A DNA stretch of 55,980 nucleotides from NCBI RefSeq assembly GCF_900110755.1, contig NZ_FOFF01000054.1, positions 1-55,980 of the forward strand, read 5' to 3'. The notes below the pieces were generated by a model that saw nothing but the letters and a program-made list of their open reading frames with translations, was not told the origin of the DNA and did no database searches. Origin of the DNA: Streptomyces sp. yr375. Lineage in GTDB: Bacteria; Actinomycetota; Actinomycetes; Streptomycetales; Streptomycetaceae. The translations under genes were made by a program, and so were the position numbers. Of the stretch, positions 8,186 through 16,193 are shown piece after piece; positions within the stretch are counted from its first letter, which is position 1; every line of letters starts with the position of its first letter.

Positions 8186-8707
8186 GTGTACGAGCCGAAC
8201 GTGGTCGGGGACTGGCACGAGTACGACGAGCATGCCGGTCTGCGGGTCCGCGTCCACCGCCTGGAACCGAGCGAGCCGCCGCGGGGGCGCGACGACGCGG
8301 CCGAGGGGCTGACGTACTTCTGCCTCCGGGTCACCGTCGAGAACCGCGGCACCCTCCAGCCCACGATCCACCTCGAGGACGGCCAGATCGACGTACGGCT
8401 CGGGCCCGACGGCGAGAGCGCGTTCATCGACTGGCGCAACTCGCAGTTCATCGAGGGCTTCGACGTCCACCCGCTGCGCCGGGTCACCGCCGTGCTCTAC
8501 GCGGCGGGCGCAGAGGCCGCGCTGAGCCAGGTGGACGTCCAGATCCAATTGCGGGTCGACGACGACTGGGCCGACCGCCGGCTGTGGACCGGCGGCATCG
8601 GGCTGCACGAGGGCTCCGGCGTCGCCCAGCCCGGCACGGTACGCGACAGCCTGGCCCGGCAGGTCAGCAACTTCCTGCGGGACCAGGCCGAAGAGGGCAC
8701 CGCCTGA
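8186..8707 (+). CDS. Conserved hypothetical protein
   Basis: 173 residues, cytoplasmic by appearance (no signal or membrane segment). Beta-rich pattern: LRVRVHRLEP, TYFCLRVTVENRGTLQPTIHLEDGQIDVRLG, FDVHPLRRVTAVLYAAGAEAALSQVDVQIQLRVDDDWADRRLWTGGI. The phrase VTVENRGT is the type of strand found in small immunoglobulin-like domains (DUF4352-like), but this is only a shape resemblance. The GTG at 8186 is preceded by GAGAGG, and a good promoter lies at 8127-8156, so it seems to be a single-gene unit. It converges with hemC (34 bp between stops). I cannot assign a function. Confidence 0.75.
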   Translation: MYEPNVVGDWHEYDEHAGLRVRVHRLEPSEPPRGRDDAAEGLTYFCLRVTVENRGTLQPTIHLEDGQIDVRLGPDGESAFIDWRNSQFIEGFDVHPLRRVTAVLYAAGAEAALSQVDVQIQLRVDDDWADRRLWTGGIGLHEGSGVAQPGTVRDSLARQVSNFLRDQAEEGTA

Positions 8708-8741
8708 CCGGCGCCGCCCCAGCCGCCCGGCTACGGCGTCG

Positions 8742-9677
8742 TCAGTGCGGGATGCCGTCGATGATCTCGCGCGCGCCCTGACGCAGCAGCGCCACCGCCA
8801 CGGACGTGCCGAGGGTCGCCGGGTCGAGGCGGCCCGCCCACTCGTGGGCGTTCAGCCGCACCTTGCCGTCCGGGGTGAACACGCAGGCCCGCAGGGACAG
8901 TTCACCGCTGCGGTCCACCTGCGCGTACCCGGCGATGGGGCTGTTGCAGTGCCCCTGGAGGACATGCAGGAACATGCGCTCCGCCGTGGCCTCCCGGTGG
9001 GTGGCCGGATCGCCGAGGCCGCTGACCGCGTCGATCAGGTCGCTGTCGCCCTCCCGGCACTGCAGGGCGAGGATGCCCGCGCCGATCGGCGGCATCATCG
9101 TCTCCGGCGACAACACCTCGCTGATCACGTCGGGCCGGCCGATGCGCTCCAGACCGGAGACCGCGAGCAGCAGCGCGTTCGCCTCGCCCGCCGCCAGCTT
9201 CTCCAGCCGCCGGTTGGCGTTGCCGCGGAACGGCACGCACTCCAGATGGGGATGGGTGGCGGCGAGCTGGGCGACCCGGCGCACCGAGGAGGTGCCGATG
9301 CGGGTACCGGAGGGCAGCTCGTCGAGCGTCAGGCCGCCGGGGTGGACCAGCGCGTCGCGGATGTCGTCCCGCTTCAGGAACGCGGCGAACACCGTGCCCG
9401 CGGGCAGCGGCCGGTCGGCCGGCACGTCCTTGACGCAGTGCACCGCGAGATCCGCCGCACCGGCCAGCAGCGCCGCGTCGACCTCCTTGGTGAACGCGCC
9501 CTTCCCCTCGACCTGGGACAGGTCGCCCAGCCACTTGTCGCCGGTCGTCTTCACGGGGACGACCTCGGTGCGCACCCCGGGATACAGGGCGGCCAACTCC
9601 GCGCGCACGCGCTCCACTTGGGCCAGAGCCATGGGCGAGTCGCGGGAGACGATACGGATCAGTTCCGGAACGGACAT
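8742..9677 (-). CDS. hemC: Hydroxymethylbilane synthase (divergent HemC paralogue)
   Basis: 311 residues of the porphobilinogen deaminase family. The catalytic aspartate is present (CVKDVP, Asp84, same number as in the E. coli enzyme) and so is the cofactor-binding cysteine (QGHCNSPIAGYA, Cys244). Several usually strict motifs differ: RGNANRRLEKL in place of RGNVxTRLxKL, PPIGAGILALQC in place of PAxGQGALAxE, and GHC in place of GGC. No other heme genes are near. It may be a second, specialised copy rather than the housekeeping HemC of tetrapyrrole synthesis. No ribosome binding site precedes the ATG; TATCGT seven bases upstream could be a -10 for a leaderless mRNA. Confidence 0.85.
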   Translation of the reverse strand: MSVPELIRIVSRDSPMALAQVERVRAELAALYPGVRTEVVPVKTTGDKWLGDLSQVEGKGAFTKEVDAALLAGAADLAVHCVKDVPADRPLPAGTVFAAFLKRDDIRDALVHPGGLTLDELPSGTRIGTSSVRRVAQLAATHPHLECVPFRGNANRRLEKLAAGEANALLLAVSGLERIGRPDVISEVLSPETMMPPIGAGILALQCREGDSDLIDAVSGLGDPATHREATAERMFLHVLQGHCNSPIAGYAQVDRSGELSLRACVFTPDGKVRLNAHEWAGRLDPATLGTSVAVALLRQGAREIIDGIPH

Positions 9678-9721
9678 GCGGAAAACGATAAACCCTCACA
9701 CCCCCTGCGCCGCGCCGTTCG

Positions 9722-9762
9722 CCGCCGTCCACGGCCGAGGAGGGACCGGCCGTGGACGGCGG
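9722..9762 (-). terminator. Terminator of the NLP gene
   Basis: CCGCCGTCCACGGCC and GGCCGTGGACGGCGG form a perfect 15-bp stem with an 11-base loop, starting 8 bases past the stop of the minus-strand gene at 9770 and lying upstream of hemC, thereby insulating the two. Confidence 0.8.
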
Positions 9763-9769
9763 CCCGGGC

Positions 9770-10546
9770 TCACGCGGCGGGGTCGAAGGCGATCCCGGAC
9801 GGCTTGGCCGACGTGAGGTGGCTGGTGAAGTTGGCGTCCTTCAGGCCGAAGTTGGCGCTGCCGAAGTCGTACGCGCTGAGCTTGTCGCGCAGCCCCGCCG
9901 GGTAGCCGTTCCAGCCGACCAGCGGCGGGAACTGCCAGGTGCCCTTGGCGTTCTCCGGCGGCTCGTCGTTGGGGTTGCCGAGCCGGAAGCAGTGCGTGGC
10001 GATGCCGTCCTTGTGGTAGACGATCTTCGCGTGCGTGCCGTCGAAGCGGACGCCGGAGGCCGCGGTCACGGTGAACGAGCCGTGGTTGGACGTCGAGACG
10101 TACTGCACCGAGCCGTTCTGCACCCAGATCACGACGTGCTCCCAGTCATGGCGGTGCCCGCCGATGCCGCTGCCGGCCACCGCCTGGTCCTTCTCGAAGT
10201 ACAGGCCGTACATGTACGCGCACCAGCCGTTGTTGCACTTGTAGCGCGAGTAGGTGTTCGTGTTGTCCAGGTCGGAGGCGTCGTGGCACTCGCCGCTGAG
10301 CGAACCGGAGGGCTTCAGACCGCCGTTGATCGTGCCGTCGGGGCCGATGGCGGGGGTCGGATAGCAGCCGTCCGTGTCGTAGTCGAACGCGGGCTGGTAC
10401 GTCAGCTCCGCGGCCTCGGCGTTGGACGGCAGCGCCGCCGGCGGGGCGGCGAAGGCGACCGACGGGACGGCGACGACGAGCGCGGCGGCCCCGGCGAGTC
10501 CGGTCAGCCACCTCCTGCGGTGGGCCTTGAACTTCGGTGACGACAC
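9770..10546 (-). CDS. Secreted NPP1/NLP-family (necrosis-inducing-like) protein
   Basis: 258 residues. A Sec signal peptide (RRRWLTGLAGAAALVVAVPSVAFAAPP) is followed by a domain containing GHRHDWEHVVIW, the hallmark heptapeptide of Nep1-like proteins, in which the His, Asp and Glu line the metal pocket. Flanking motifs YMYGLYFEKDQ, VSTSNHGSF and FDGTHAKIVYHKDG also fit the family; paired cysteines (DGCYPTP, GECHDAS, YKCNNGWC) are expected in an exported protein. NLPs of plant pathogens bind sphingolipids and kill dicot cells; many saprophytes also have non-toxic members. The GTG at 10546 has GGAGG five bases ahead. It appears to be a single-gene unit with its own terminator. Confidence 0.92.
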   Translation of the reverse strand: MSSPKFKAHRRRWLTGLAGAAALVVAVPSVAFAAPPAALPSNAEAAELTYQPAFDYDTDGCYPTPAIGPDGTINGGLKPSGSLSGECHDASDLDNTNTYSRYKCNNGWCAYMYGLYFEKDQAVAGSGIGGHRHDWEHVVIWVQNGSVQYVSTSNHGSFTVTAASGVRFDGTHAKIVYHKDGIATHCFRLGNPNDEPPENAKGTWQFPPLVGWNGYPAGLRDKLSAYDFGSANFGLKDANFTSHLTSAKPSGIAFDPAA

Positions 10547-10725
10547 TGCGTCCTCCTCGGGGTCGCGGGCGCAGCCGAACGGCTGTGTGGGGAAGGGGAG
10601 TTGAACAAAAGCTTAACCAGGGAGCGGAAAAGCAGTTCAGCTTCCCCGGTTTTCCCATCCGCGCCAAGGGGTCGCAGGCGTATCAGTGGTGAAGCGCAGC
10701 CCAATATTCGGCGGCTGAAGGGAGG

Positions 10726-11706
10726 TCAGGGCGAAATGTCCGGGAAATCGGCCGCCGACTCCTCGGGCGTCAGGTCCGGCCGCAGCCGCAGCCAGGACGG
10801 CTGACGCAGCAGCCCCGCCCGGGTGCGGGTGCTGTAGCGGACCTCGCCGACCAGTCGGGGCACGACCCAGTGCGCGCCCGCCGACTTCGGCACGGAGTCG
10901 AAGGGGCACACGTCGGTCGCGGCGGCCCGCAGCAGCGCCGCGAGTTCGGTCCGCTCGGCCTCGCTCCAGCCGGTGCCCACCCCGCCGACGTAGCGCAGGC
11001 CGGTCGCGGACCGCTGTCCGACGAGCACCGCGCCGGGCAGCCCGGCCAGCCGCCCCCTGCCGGGCAGCCAGCCGCCGACCAGGACGTCCGCGACCCGCAT
11101 GTTGCGGATCTTGATCCAGGCGCGGGAGCGCACGCCCGGCTCGTACGGCGAGTCCAGCCGTTTGCAGACCAGCCCCTCCAGGCCATGGGCGCGGGTCGCC
11201 TCCAGGGCTTCGCGCCCGTGTCCGACCAGCGCCCCGGGCGTCGACCAGCACGGCCCGTCCAGCGCCAGCTCCGTCAGCCGGGACCTGCGCCGCAGGTAGG
11301 GGAGCGGGAGCAGGGAGCGCCCGGCGAGGTGCAGCACGTCGAACAGCACCAGGTGAACGGGCGCCGTCGCCGCCAGCCGCGCGGCCCGGCCCGGCGCCTG
11401 GACCAGCCCCATCCGGGACTGCAGCAACTGGAAGTCGGACCGGCCCTGTTCGTCCAGGGCGAGGATCTCGCCGTCCAGCACCGCCGGTGTGCCGCCGAGC
11501 GCCTCGCCCAGTGGCCGCAGTTCGGGGTAGGCGGCGGTGATGTCCTCGCCCGAGCGGGCGCGCAGGACGATGCCGCCGTCCCCGGCGAGGTACACGACGG
11601 CCCGCTGTCCGTCCTGCTTGGTCTCGTAGGCCCAGCGGGCGTCCTGGGTGGCGGGCGGCAGCGTGCCCGGGGTGGCGAGCATGGGGGCGATCAGCGGGAG
11701 GGTCAC
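10726..11706 (-). CDS. ATP-dependent DNA ligase (LigD ligase-domain type)
   Basis: 326 residues. The adenylation motif ETKQDG places the AMP-accepting lysine at residue 30; motif III/IV LDGEILALDEQGRSDFQLLQ and motif V EGLVCKRLDSPYEPGVRSRAWIKIR follow, then an OB-fold with VGGWLPGRGRLAGLPGAVLVG. This is a stand-alone ligase domain of the LigD type, without the polymerase or nuclease domains, as used in bacterial end joining or accessory nick sealing. The start is uncertain: GTG at 11706 gives the family N terminus LPLIAPMLATPGTLPP, but no ribosome binding site is visible. It is divergent from the MarR gene across about 125 bp and could share its control region. Confidence 0.88.
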   Translation of the reverse strand: MTLPLIAPMLATPGTLPPATQDARWAYETKQDGQRAVVYLAGDGGIVLRARSGEDITAAYPELRPLGEALGGTPAVLDGEILALDEQGRSDFQLLQSRMGLVQAPGRAARLAATAPVHLVLFDVLHLAGRSLLPLPYLRRRSRLTELALDGPCWSTPGALVGHGREALEATRAHGLEGLVCKRLDSPYEPGVRSRAWIKIRNMRVADVLVGGWLPGRGRLAGLPGAVLVGQRSATGLRYVGGVGTGWSEAERTELAALLRAAATDVCPFDSVPKSAGAHWVVPRLVGEVRYSTRTRAGLLRQPSWLRLRPDLTPEESAADFPDISP

Positions 11707-11798
11707 GCAGGAGTTGTGGACCCGGCCGCTCCCGCGCACGCGGCGGACGTGCCGGTTTCGCCTGAACGGCGCTGTGCGGTAGGGATGCCATAAATTAC

Positions 11799-11825
11799 TT
11801 GCGTTACGCAACAAGATGGTAAAGT
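11799..11825 (+). promoter_or_regulatory. Promoter/operator of the 11833 MarR gene
   Basis: TTGCG-TTA-CGCAA (11799-11811) is a perfect 5-bp inverted repeat overlapping the expected -35, and TAAAGT (11820-11825) fits a -10. Transcription would start seven to eight bases later, at or next to the ATG at 11833, which would make the message leaderless. Autorepression through the palindrome is a reasonable inference. Confidence 0.5.
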
Positions 11826-11832
11826 GCGGCAC

Positions 11833-12351
11833 ATGTCCACCGAACCGCTCCCCGAGCCCCCCGCCGCCTCTCAGGAAGTGATCGAGATCGAGCGCGCCCT
11901 CACGCGCATCACCTATCTGAGCACCCGCGCCCGCCGCCACGACCGGCTGATGGCGCTGGCCGGCGTCCCCCTCGACCGGGCCGCCGTCGCCCTGCTGCGG
12001 CAGGTCGCCGAGTCCGAGCCGCTGCGGCCGGGGGAGCTGGCCCAGCGCCTGGGCGTCGAGGCCTCCCATGTGACGCGCACCGTGCAGCAGCTCGACAAGT
12101 CCGGGTACGTCACCCGGGTCCCCGACCCGCAGGACGGCCGGGCCCAGCGGATCGAGCTGACCGACACCGGCCGCGCGGCCGTCGAGCGGGTGCGGGACGC
12201 GGGCGCGCGGGGAATGCAACTGGCGCTGTCCGACTGGTCCCCGGACGAGCTGAACCGGCTCGCCACCCTCTTCCACCGCATGGTCGACGACTTCCTCGCC
12301 CACTCCGCCGACGAGGAGCCCGAGCAACCCCCGACGCCTACCGGCACGTGA
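11833..12351 (+). CDS. MarR-family transcriptional regulator
   Basis: 172 residues; MarR fold with LRPGELAQRLGVEASHVTRTVQQLDKSGYVTRVPDPQDGRAQRIELTDTGRAAV, showing the recognition helix (ASHVTRTVQQL) and wing (DPQDGRAQ). Both ends are extended, the C-terminal one acidic and proline-rich. The ATG at 11833 has no ribosome binding site but sits where a leaderless transcript from TAAAGT would start; a GTG three codons upstream is the alternative. It may regulate the divergent ligase or the downstream DoxX-peroxiredoxin pair 83 bp away; the sequence does not decide. Confidence 0.87.
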   Translation: MSTEPLPEPPAASQEVIEIERALTRITYLSTRARRHDRLMALAGVPLDRAAVALLRQVAESEPLRPGELAQRLGVEASHVTRTVQQLDKSGYVTRVPDPQDGRAQRIELTDTGRAAVERVRDAGARGMQLALSDWSPDELNRLATLFHRMVDDFLAHSADEEPEQPPTPTGT

Positions 12352-12434
12352 CCCCCGGACGCTAGCCCACCCCGCCTCACAGGCCCCGCCTACCCTCCAG
12401 TAATGTCGGGCGCCTGATCTTCAGAGGAGGAACC

Positions 12435-12833
12435 GTGTCCCGGTCCGATCGTTCACCCCTGTTGCTGGCGGGCCTGCTGGCCACCGCCGGGATCGCGCAT
12501 CTCGCCAAGCCGCAATCGTTCGACGCGACCATCCCGAGCGCCCTGCCCGGCTCGCCCAGGACCTGGACGTACGCCAGCGGCGTCGCCGAACTGGCACTGG
12601 CCGCCGCGGTGGCGCTGCCGCGGACCCGCAAGCCGGCCGCGCTGGCCACGGCCGCGTTCTTCGTCGGCGTCTTCCCCGCCAACGTCAAGATGGCGTGGGA
12701 CGCCCGCCACGGCTCCACCCGGGTCAGGGCCATCACCGTCGGCCGCCTTCCCCTGCAGATACCCCTCGTGATGTGGGCCCGCGGCGTCGCCGCCGGCGCC
12801 GAGGCCGCGCAGACCGTGAAGGGGCAGGCATGA
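12435..12833 (+). CDS. DoxX-like small membrane protein
   Basis: 132 residues with four hydrophobic segments (LLLAGLLATAGIAHL, YASGVAELALAAAVALP, AALATAAFFVGVFPANV, PLQIPLVMWARGVAAG). The pattern GIAHLAKPQSFDATIP...GVAELALAAAVALPRTRK...FVGVFPANVKMAWD is that of the DoxX/DUF417-like family of quinone- or redox-linked membrane proteins. AGGAGG lies five bases before the GTG at 12435. Its stop overlaps the start of the peroxiredoxin gene (ATGA), so the two products probably act together in thiol or oxidant defence at the membrane. Confidence 0.82.
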   Translation: MSRSDRSPLLLAGLLATAGIAHLAKPQSFDATIPSALPGSPRTWTYASGVAELALAAAVALPRTRKPAALATAAFFVGVFPANVKMAWDARHGSTRVRAITVGRLPLQIPLVMWARGVAAGAEAAQTVKGQA

Positions 12834-13297
12834 CCAAGGCGCTGGAGACCGGCGACCTCGTGGAGGACTTCGCCCTGCCCGACGAGACCGGCACCGTGCG
12901 CAGCCTCACGGAGCTGCTCGCCGCCGGACCCGTGGTCCTCTTCTTCTACCCCGCCGCCCTCACCCCGGGCTGCACCGCCGAGGCCTGCCACTTCCGTGAC
13001 CTGGCCGCCGAGTTCGCCGCCGTCGGCGCACAGCCCGTCGGCGTCAGCGGGGACTCCGTCGACCGCCAGCAGGAGTTCGCCGGCAAGCACACGCTCGACA
13101 TGCCGCTGCTGTCCGACCCCGACGGCGCGGTGCGCGAACGGTTCGGCGTCAAGCGCGGCTTCTCCCTGGCCCCCACCAAGCGCGTCACCTACGTCATCGG
13201 CCAGGACCGCACCGTCCTGGAGGTCGTCCGCAGCGAGCTGCGCATGAACACCCACGCCGACCGCGCCCTCGACGCGCTGCGCGCCCACCGCGCCTGA
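12830..13297 (+). CDS. Peroxiredoxin, BCP/PrxQ type
   Basis: 155 residues of the thioredoxin fold. LFFYPAALTPGCTAEAC holds the peroxidatic Cys48 and a second Cys53 in the CX4C arrangement of BCP/PrxQ atypical two-cysteine enzymes that reduce hydroperoxides using thioredoxin. Further matches are GVSGDSVDRQQEFAGKH and LPLLSD-like MPLLSDPDGAVRERFGV. It is translationally coupled to the DoxX-like gene by an ATGA overlap and is followed six bases after the stop by a strong hairpin, so the two-gene operon ends here. Confidence 0.93.
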   Translation: MTKALETGDLVEDFALPDETGTVRSLTELLAAGPVVLFFYPAALTPGCTAEACHFRDLAAEFAAVGAQPVGVSGDSVDRQQEFAGKHTLDMPLLSDPDGAVRERFGVKRGFSLAPTKRVTYVIGQDRTVLEVVRSELRMNTHADRALDALRAHRA

Positions 13298-13302
13298 AAC
13301 CC

Positions 13303-13334
13303 CGGCGGGCCGTTCACCCACGGACGGCCCGCCG
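13303..13334 (+). terminator. Terminator of the DoxX-peroxiredoxin operon
   Basis: CGGCGGGCCGT and ACGGCCCGCCG form a perfect 11-bp stem with a 10-base loop, starting 6 bases after the peroxiredoxin stop. Confidence 0.78.
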
Positions 13335-13373
13335 CGGTTGATGCGCCGGACCAAAGGGACCATTCTGTACGAC

Positions 13374-15716
13374 ATGGAGCATGTCGTCGCTGCGGCGGTC
13401 GTCGATGCCCGGGGCATCGTGACGGGCTGGAGCGAGGGTGCTCGTCTACTGACGGGCCACCCGGCCACGGAGGCCGTGGGCCGGGCGGCGGCCGACCTGC
13501 TCGCCGAGGACCCCCCGCCGCGCGCCGACGGCGCGTGGACGGGCCCGGTCGTGGTACGCCACCGCGACGGCAGCCCCGTCCGCCTCACCGTCACCGCCTG
13601 CCCGCTGCTGGGCCCCGACGGCCGCCCCACCGGCTACACCCTCACCGCCGAGCGGCCCCGCCCCCCGGAGCAGACCCTCGCCGGGCGCGCCTTCCAGCAG
13701 GCGTCCATGTCGATGTCGGTCTTCGATCCCCGGCAGCGCTATCTGCGCCTGAACGAGGTCGCCTGCAAGGTCATGGGCGTCTCCGAGGACGTCCTGCTCG
13801 GCCGCCCCTTCCCGGAGACCGTCGAGGACGCCGAACACAGCCGGGGCTTCAACTGGCACCTGCGCCATGTCACCGAGACCGGCCGCCCGGTCCGCTACGA
13901 GAGCTTCACCGGCGCCCCCTCCCTCAACCGGGAGCACGCCTGGAGCATCGAGATGTGGCCCGTGCGCGAGGACTCCGGCGAGGTCAGCGGCGTCGCCCTG
14001 GCCGCCTTCGACAGCACCGAGTCGTACCTCGCCCGCCAGCGCCTCGCCCTCCTGAACGAGGCGGCGGCCTCCATCGGCACCACCCTCGACGTGGTGCGCA
14101 CCGCCGAGGAACTCATCGGCATCCTCGTGCCGCAGTTCGCCGACTTCGCCAGCGTCGACCTCCTCGACTGGGTCCTCGGCGCGGACGAACCGCCCCCCGT
14201 GCCCGACGGCGAGATCGTGCTGCGCCGCGTCGCCCACGGCTCCGTCCGCGACGGCGCGCCCGAGGCGGGCGTGCGCCTCGGCGACACCGACGCCTACCCG
14301 CCGTACAGCGCGCCCGCCCGCGCCCTGCGGGAAGGGCGGGCCATCCTCAGCCAGGCGGGCGAACCGGACTTCATGCGCTGGTTCGCCGAGCGCGACGCCA
14401 GCGCCCCCGAGGGCCGCCGCTACCGGCACGGCGTGCACACGATGATCGCGGTGCCGCTGCGGGCCCGCGGCACCGTCCTGGGCGTCGCCGTCGGCATCCG
14501 CGTCGCCCACCCCGACGACTACGAGGCCGACGACGCCGTCTTCGCCGAGGAACTCGCCAGCCGGGCCGCCGTCTGCATCGACAACGCCCGCCGCTTCGCC
14601 CGCGAACGCACCACCGCCCTCGCCCTCCAGCACAGCCTGCTGCCGCGCGGCCTGCCCGGACAGGCGGCCGTCGAGGTCGCCCACCGCTATCTGCCCAGCG
14701 GCTCCACGGCCGGCATCGGCGGCGACTGGTTCGACGTCATCCCGCTCTCCGGCAGCCGGGTCGCGCTCGTCGTCGGCGACGTCGTCGGGCACGGCATCCC
14801 CTCCTCGGCCACCATGGGACGGCTCTGCATGGCGGTGCGCACCCTCGCCGACGTGGACCTGCCGCCCGACGAACTCCTCACCCACCTCGACGACCTCGTC
14901 ACCCACCTCGCGGCCTACGACGACGGCGGCGACGACGTCGCCGAGCTCGGCGCCACCTGCCTCTACGCCGTCTACGACCCCGTCAGCCGCCGCCTCACCC
15001 TCGCCGCCGCCGGCCACCCCGCCCCCGCCGTCGTCCTGCCCGACGGCACCGCACGCCTCGTCGCCATGACCCCCGGACCGCCGCTCGGCGTCGGCGGACT
15101 GCCCTTCGAGGCCGTCGAACTGGAACTGCCCGAGGGATCCGTCGTCGCCCTCTACACCGACGGCCTGATCGAGGGCCGCGACCGCGACGTCGACCGCGCC
15201 ACCGGCGAACTGTGCAACGCCCTCACCGCGCCCGCCGCCACCCTCGACGCCCTCTGCGACACCGTCCTCAAGGCCGTCCTGCCCGAGGAGCCCGGCGACG
15301 ACGTCGCCCTGCTGCTCGCCCGGACCCGGGCGCTCGGCGCGGACCAGGTCGCCACCTGGGACGTCACCCCGGACCCCGCCCACGTCGCCGCCACCCGGCA
15401 GGCCGCCACCGAGCAACTCACCGCCTGGGGGCTGGAGGAGGCCGCGTTCGTCACGGAACTCGTCGTCAGCGAACTCGTCACCAACGCCATCCGCTACGGC
15501 GCGGCCCCCATCCAGCTCCGGCTGATCCGCGACCGCACCCTCATCTGCGAGGTCTCCGACGGCAGTTCCACCTCCCCGCACCTGCGCCGCGCCCACGAGT
15601 CCGACGAGGGCGGGCGCGGCCTGCTGCTCGTCGCGCAGCTCACCCAGCGCTGGGGCAGCCGGCAGACGGACCGGGGCAAGACGATCTGGGCGGAGCAGAC
15701 CCTCGAACCGGAGTGA
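13374..15716 (+). CDS. PAS-PAS-GAF-SpoIIE phosphatase with C-terminal HATPase (partner-switching regulator)
   Basis: 780 residues. Two PAS-like modules cover roughly 1-215 (AAVVDARGIVTGWSEGARLLTG, then FQQASMSMSVFDPRQRYLRLNEVAC), a GAF domain about 225-415 (ASIGTTLDV...VCIDNARRF), a SpoIIE/PP2C phosphatase about 425-640 with GIGGDWFDV near 447, GDVVGHG near 468 and ALYTDGL near 592, and an RsbW-like HATPase at the end with ELVTNAIRYG near 700 and GRGLLLVAQL near 748. Such proteins dephosphorylate anti-anti-sigma factors and may also sequester sigma factors. Start: ATG 13374 is preceded by TTGATG-17-CATTCT ending seven bases before it, which suggests a leaderless message; 13341 is the alternative. 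Confidence 0.9.
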   Translation: MEHVVAAAVVDARGIVTGWSEGARLLTGHPATEAVGRAAADLLAEDPPPRADGAWTGPVVVRHRDGSPVRLTVTACPLLGPDGRPTGYTLTAERPRPPEQTLAGRAFQQASMSMSVFDPRQRYLRLNEVACKVMGVSEDVLLGRPFPETVEDAEHSRGFNWHLRHVTETGRPVRYESFTGAPSLNREHAWSIEMWPVREDSGEVSGVALAAFDSTESYLARQRLALLNEAAASIGTTLDVVRTAEELIGILVPQFADFASVDLLDWVLGADEPPPVPDGEIVLRRVAHGSVRDGAPEAGVRLGDTDAYPPYSAPARALREGRAILSQAGEPDFMRWFAERDASAPEGRRYRHGVHTMIAVPLRARGTVLGVAVGIRVAHPDDYEADDAVFAEELASRAAVCIDNARRFARERTTALALQHSLLPRGLPGQAAVEVAHRYLPSGSTAGIGGDWFDVIPLSGSRVALVVGDVVGHGIPSSATMGRLCMAVRTLADVDLPPDELLTHLDDLVTHLAAYDDGGDDVAELGATCLYAVYDPVSRRLTLAAAGHPAPAVVLPDGTARLVAMTPGPPLGVGGLPFEAVELELPEGSVVALYTDGLIEGRDRDVDRATGELCNALTAPAATLDALCDTVLKAVLPEEPGDDVALLLARTRALGADQVATWDVTPDPAHVAATRQAATEQLTAWGLEEAAFVTELVVSELVTNAIRYGAAPIQLRLIRDRTLICEVSDGSSTSPHLRRAHESDEGGRGLLLVAQLTQRWGSRQTDRGKTIWAEQTLEPE

Positions 15717-16157
15717 TCACTCGAACGGGCAGCCCGGGTTCGGCGCGTCCTCGGAGAACGGCGCGCCGTGCGGCAGCACGTACAGCACCTCGAGGACGAG
15801 CGGCACGGCCCCCAGGTTGCGGCCGATGTGCACGTTGCCGGCACCGGCCGGTTCCTGGACGACGCTGCCCCGGGGATAGACGCCGTCGGAGGCGCACGTC
15901 GACGCGAAGTGGCTGAGGGTGCCCGCCTTCACGACGGCGTACAGCGGCCCGTCGTGGTAGTGCCAGCCGGTGCCCTGCCCGGGCGGCACGGTCAGCTCCC
16001 GCAGGGTGTAGTCGGTGTCCCCGACGGTCTTCTGGGCGATCAGCCGGGCGGTGACCCCGGGACCCGGCGGGGTCGCGTGGGCGGCCGGCGGGCCGACCAG
16101 GGCGGTGGCGGCGACGGCCGCCCCGGTGAGGGCGGCGGCACGGAGCACGGTGCGCAT
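15717..16157 (-). CDS. Secreted cupin-domain protein
   Basis: 146 residues. An N-terminal signal peptide (VLRAAALTGAAVAATALVGPPAAHA) is followed by a single small beta-barrel with the cupin motif GTGWHYHDGPLYAVVKAGTL and a later VHIGRNLG in place of the second histidine motif; HYH can bind a metal. Two cysteines (STCASD, NPGCPFE) could form a disulfide in the exported protein. GGAGG is seven bases ahead of the ATG at 16157. Its stop abuts the stop of the SpoIIE gene with no space, a tail-to-tail arrangement. Substrate or ligand is unknown. Confidence 0.85.
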   Translation of the reverse strand: MRTVLRAAALTGAAVAATALVGPPAAHATPPGPGVTARLIAQKTVGDTDYTLRELTVPPGQGTGWHYHDGPLYAVVKAGTLSHFASTCASDGVYPRGSVVQEPAGAGNVHIGRNLGAVPLVLEVLYVLPHGAPFSEDAPNPGCPFE

Positions 16158-16193
16158 ACGGGACCTCCTGGGGACGCGGGGCGCGCCTCAGGT

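Noticed and set aside
13446..15596. Very long open frame (716 codons) on the minus strand opposite the SpoIIE-type gene
   Set aside because: Its glycine/valine/aspartate-rich translation is a mirror of GC-biased codons of the real gene; no motifs or ribosome binding site.
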